From the NCBI RefSeq assembly GCF_022539315.1, contig NC_066316.1, positions 61,671,994-61,735,993 on the forward strand: a DNA stretch of 64,000 nucleotides, read 5' to 3'. The translations under genes were made by a program, and so were the position numbers. Shown piece after piece: positions 60,341 to 64,000 of the stretch. The stretch comes from Serinus canaria (lineage: Eukaryota > Chordata > Aves > Passeriformes > Fringillidae). The notes under the pieces were generated by a model. That model made no database searches and was not told where the DNA came from. It worked only from the letters and a program-made list of their open reading frames with translations. Every line of letters starts with the position of its first letter. Positions within the stretch are counted from its first letter, which is position 1.

Positions 60341-63300
60341 TAGAACAGTGAAAAAACATGGTCTCAACCTTCACTTGGAATCATCACTTTGGTCTTCAGC
60401 TGGAAACAAGAAAAATCCATGAACTGTAAAAATTTATCCTACAGTTATTTATGTTGAAAAAGACAAGATCAAAAGTCCATTCTTCTACTTTTCTGCTATG
60501 TAGTAGTCAGGTTCCCCACCAGACATGAAACCTGGAATAGGCTCCTGAGCTCCCATTTGCCAAGCAGTATTTTATTTGTTTCAAATAAAACAGGGCAAAT
60601 CACTGCATATTTGCACAACCTATTCACTAGAGCCTGTATTACTGAACTTCTAATACAGATAAGCCCAACTGATATCATCAGCAATAATCAATCAAGCCTT
60701 GGTTTCTCCAACAACAGCTGCTGTTATGTTTTGCTGTTGTACCTACAGAAACACTTCATGATGCTTGATATTCTTCCAACAGAAAGTGGTACTTAGCATA
60801 AAATAAGAAAAGCTCTCATAATCAAGCAAAGGAGGTAAGAGAAGTATACTCCTGCTTATCTCACTATTACATTCCAAAAGACAACTACAAAACCTGATAG
60901 AGTTGGCATGGATGTGGGTAAACACTTAAAAATAGCAAGAACTTTTAACACAAATGTCTCAACTATTCTCCTCACCAACCTGATCATCTACACTCCCCTG
61001 CCCATAGAAAAAAGGACATGCATTTTATAGCTGTTCCTAAACTGTCCTGCTTTCCTTCAGAAAGATACCTACAACTAGTTTCCATGCCTTTGCCAGTTTT
61101 GACGTTTTGAGTTTCCCTGTTAATAATCAGTATTTTCATGCTTGACTATCAGAAATAAAATCAAATTGTGCCCTCCTTACATGATGAATTTAATAAAGAA
61201 ACAGCAGAGTTGCACAGGTACAAGCAAAAGCAGAAGAAAGACTGAAAAGTATTTTCTAACTGGAAGGCCACTGTCAGGAGTAATAGTAGACATTTCTTAG
61301 ATTCAAGGTATAATGTATGATGTTAAAATACCATCACTTGTCTTCCCCTACAACAAGGTAACCTGAATAAATTACTTTATACGATCAAGTCGTTACAAAA
61401 GAGCTAAGTTTTGATTTATAAATAATTATTTTGCTCTGCCTTTTTGAAAAGTAACCCATCTCATTGTATCAGTACCGATCCCCAACACAGCCAGTTTTGA
61501 TGAAAAGCTGTGTTAATAAAAGGTACCATGAAGAGACAGAAATTGGTAACTTTTACATGGCTTCAGTGATGGATGTGTATGCTGACCCATTTTCAGGAAT
61601 AAATCTAGGAAAGGCTAATGCAGAACAAACTTTTAATCTTCTCCCCATATGCCATCACTTGGACAAACTGTAGATACTCTGCTGTAACTTCAGTGTCACG
61701 CTACTTCATCAAGTAATTTCTCACAGTGCATTTTAAGTTGAAACCACATTTTGATTACATTCAGTGCAACGATGGATAGAGCCACCGCAGGGAGCAAACA
61801 GGCAAGATAAACAAGTGCAAACAGTACAGCCTTCTCCAGGGAGTTGTTGCAAAAGCTTGAACAGTGATTCTGATCCATACTTGGAGAAGCAGAACAGAAG
61901 TGTCTGTCATCCCAGCTGGGAGCAAATTACACATCACCAAAGAGTTAAACTGTTACCTAAGATACCTCAGCAGAAACCCACAGCACAGAAGAAAAAAAAT
62001 CATCTTATGAAAGTTGAAAGTCCGACAATTCTGTCCCATAATTGATCTAATCCTGTAGAGTGCTGCACTCATCTGGAGCACAGTAATTTTTAAACAGTTA
62101 AAAAAACAGCCAAACTGTGAGAGTTAGTTCTCCTGATAATCAAACTCTGGCTGTAATTCTGGGATTGTTACTGGGTCAGGTCAGTCTACCCAAGAATCTG
62201 ACAGAATAGGGTCCCCACTGAAGCTGGTACTTCAGATTGATTATAGGACAGTTTGTGTGTTGATTGCTGCAGAACTTGTTTATCAAAAGCAGCTAAAATC
62301 TTTATATCATAAACCCATTAGAAACAGCAACACAAGGGGGGAAGCAGACAATACAGATGTTGTACACTAGGAAAATCAAACTGTAACCGTGTTTAGAACA
62401 ATATATTACACTTACACTTTCTCCTAAAGCAGAGAAAATATGAAGCAAGTTCATTTAAATTCCTAAAGGCAGTACTATCAGCTGACAAGGCTATTAGCAT
62501 ACTCATTTTTGCATCAGGCTTACAACAGGAGGAGAAACTGCAGCTTCCTATTTTTTACAAATTCTCTTTATAAACACAAAACCCACTACTAGTTATCTCA
62601 TCTGCTGTTTATATATGCAAATCTATGTTTAACAGAAAAGTATAACATACCATGACCTTTACTACAAACCTTTCACTATTTCAAAACATTGATATGTATT
62701 TCACAAAGATGTTGCGAGGTAGTGTTGTGCTCAGACAGCCTGCTTTTGGGATGAGGCAAAAATGAACAAAGGTAGACTGAGTAAAGTGGCCTGGGAGACT
62801 CAGGGCTAAAATCTCAGTGTTAACAGCGAGGAGCTTTGATTTGTGCAAAAGTACCATTGTGATCAGATAAGGCTGTGGAAATACTTGCATGCAGGAAAAA
62901 AAAAACAAAACAACAAAACAACAGAAACACTGCAAAAAGAAGTTTCCTTTCCCTACCTTAAGTTTTAAATCACTTTGAGAATAACAGCAATCCCAGACAG
63001 AGAATGAATATGGAAAGGTGAACAACTGTTGGTATCACTGAATTCAGATTGCTGCAATCATCCTTTTTGGCTGGTTAGAGACAATGACCTGGGATAGAAA
63101 GGAAAAAAGAGGACTCCAACCCACACAGACTTCTCTTTCTGGATGGTATGCCAGTTTAACCCAATGGCTCCAGTTAAGTCATCAAACACCTATATGGACC
63201 TGAAAGGTTTGGGGTGCAGGTCCAGACAGACCTCTCCCATACCAGCTGTTCCCGGCATCCCTACCCTGGTCTCAGACCCCTTCAGCCACTCCATCAGGTC

Positions 63301-64000
63301 ACAGTCAGCCAAGACTGACATTATCTCAGACTCCACTATGACTAATGGATAGAAATTTATGGAAAAAGTCAATGTAGCTTTCCCTTCTTCCTCTCTCCTT
63401 TAGAGAGCAATTGCAAGGCTGCAAGGAAAGAAGTTTCAGTTAGCTAACACAGGAGACTCAAGTGTTTTTAAATTAAGTTTTCTAATTGATGAAGCAGCTG
63501 AATTAATTCCCCCTGTGACACACGATCACTAGTTCACAACCCAAGAAAAAAATGGGAAGCACACAGACAAGGAGAGACTCTTGCAGGTGTAGCAGGTCAC
63601 CAGTTGTCTTACCTGTCATGTCAATCTACACCTTCAGATCAAGTACCAAGCCCATCTCATGTTAACTGTGTTTACTTTTAGGAAGCTACAAGCCCAAAAC
63701 ATGCTCAGCAGCTCCTCCCAGTAAAAAAGAAAAGCTTAATGCCAACTATAACACCAGGGTTGGAGGAGTGCACTTGATCACTGCCTCCATGCGAGTCAAA
63801 GCAGCATAGTTTTCTGCACAGCTGTCAGAATTTCCCTTCTTCAGAAAGCAGCTGGTACCTTGTTATAGCTAGATGATTATTAGGTTTATGAGTACTAAAG
63901 TATATTTTCCCATTTTGCATGAGTACTTAAAATGCTCAGCACCATGCACAAAAATCCTTCACTGAGCTTCAGGTCTCAGCCCAGCATCTGCCCTAACACC

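Larger units (their letters stand above)
52997..64000 (-). other. RNF217: 3' part of the first large RNF217 intron (runs off the window)
   Basis: At least 11 kb upstream of exon 2. I looked for the rest of RING1 (the expected C-x2-C and CEEC-type motifs) and for a G+C-rich first exon and found neither. It contains a CR1 at 59.89-60.34 kb, overlapping minus-strand ORFs at 53.67-54.09 kb and a possible MIR-like relic near 54.4 kb. The rest, including 55-59.8 and 60.4-64 kb, shows nothing I can name. Another gene or non-coding RNA inside it cannot be excluded. Confidence 0.7.

Noticed and set aside
61696..61878. 60-codon minus ORF with a hydrophobic stretch as a small membrane protein
   Set aside because: Of chance length in this composition, no recognised family, and the T-rich strand favours hydrophobic codons.
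63190..63372. Coding exon near the right edge
   Set aside because: Both strands are open for about 60 codons but neither shows a known domain or the RNF217 RING1 motif.
1..64000. CRISPR arrays, operons, insertion sequences, prophage or other bacterial systems
   Set aside because: Spliced vertebrate gene structure and CR1 repeats show eukaryotic nuclear DNA; the tandem repeats have only two copies and no spacers.

Overview
The window is vertebrate nuclear DNA, almost certainly from a bird. It is A+T-rich and intron-rich, and its interspersed repeats are CR1 LINE fragments, including young avian-type copies with the ATTCTATGAT-like 3' end. No bacterial, plasmid or phage feature is present. In amniotes this locus is the RNF217 region; the species cannot be fixed from the sequence.

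One protein-coding gene is supported: RNF217, a membrane-anchored RBR (RING-IBR-RING2) E3 ubiquitin ligase, on the minus strand. Its last five coding exons are at 52996-52763, 46164-46000, 38780-38579, 32223-32152 and 30039-29966. All have AG/GT splice borders, their phases join without a break, and together they encode the C-terminal 248 residues: the end of RING1, the IBR, RING2 with the catalytic cysteine, the transmembrane helix and a short basic tail. The first coding exon (N-terminus and most of RING1) is not seen and should lie beyond base 64000, so the promoter is also outside.

Layout: 1-20.5 kb is intergenic sequence downstream of RNF217, with CR1 fragments of several ages and simple repeats. 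About 20.6-29.97 kb has no recognisable transposon and may be a long 3' UTR. From 29.97 to 53.0 kb lie the five exons and four complete introns, with CR1 copies at 37.0, 37.3, 39.5 and 45.0 kb. From 53.0 to 64.0 kb is the 3' part of the first large intron, with one CR1 at 59.9-60.3 kb.

I found no undescribed biological system. The points most worth a second look are a G10/C11 hairpin in the last intron, a 17-bp stem hairpin at 12.86 kb, a CpG-dense patch with overlapping ORFs in an intron at 41.6 kb, a G+C-rich in-frame tandem repeat in the presumed 3' UTR, overlapping ORFs 0.7 kb upstream of the first visible exon, and a scatter of two-copy tandem duplications.
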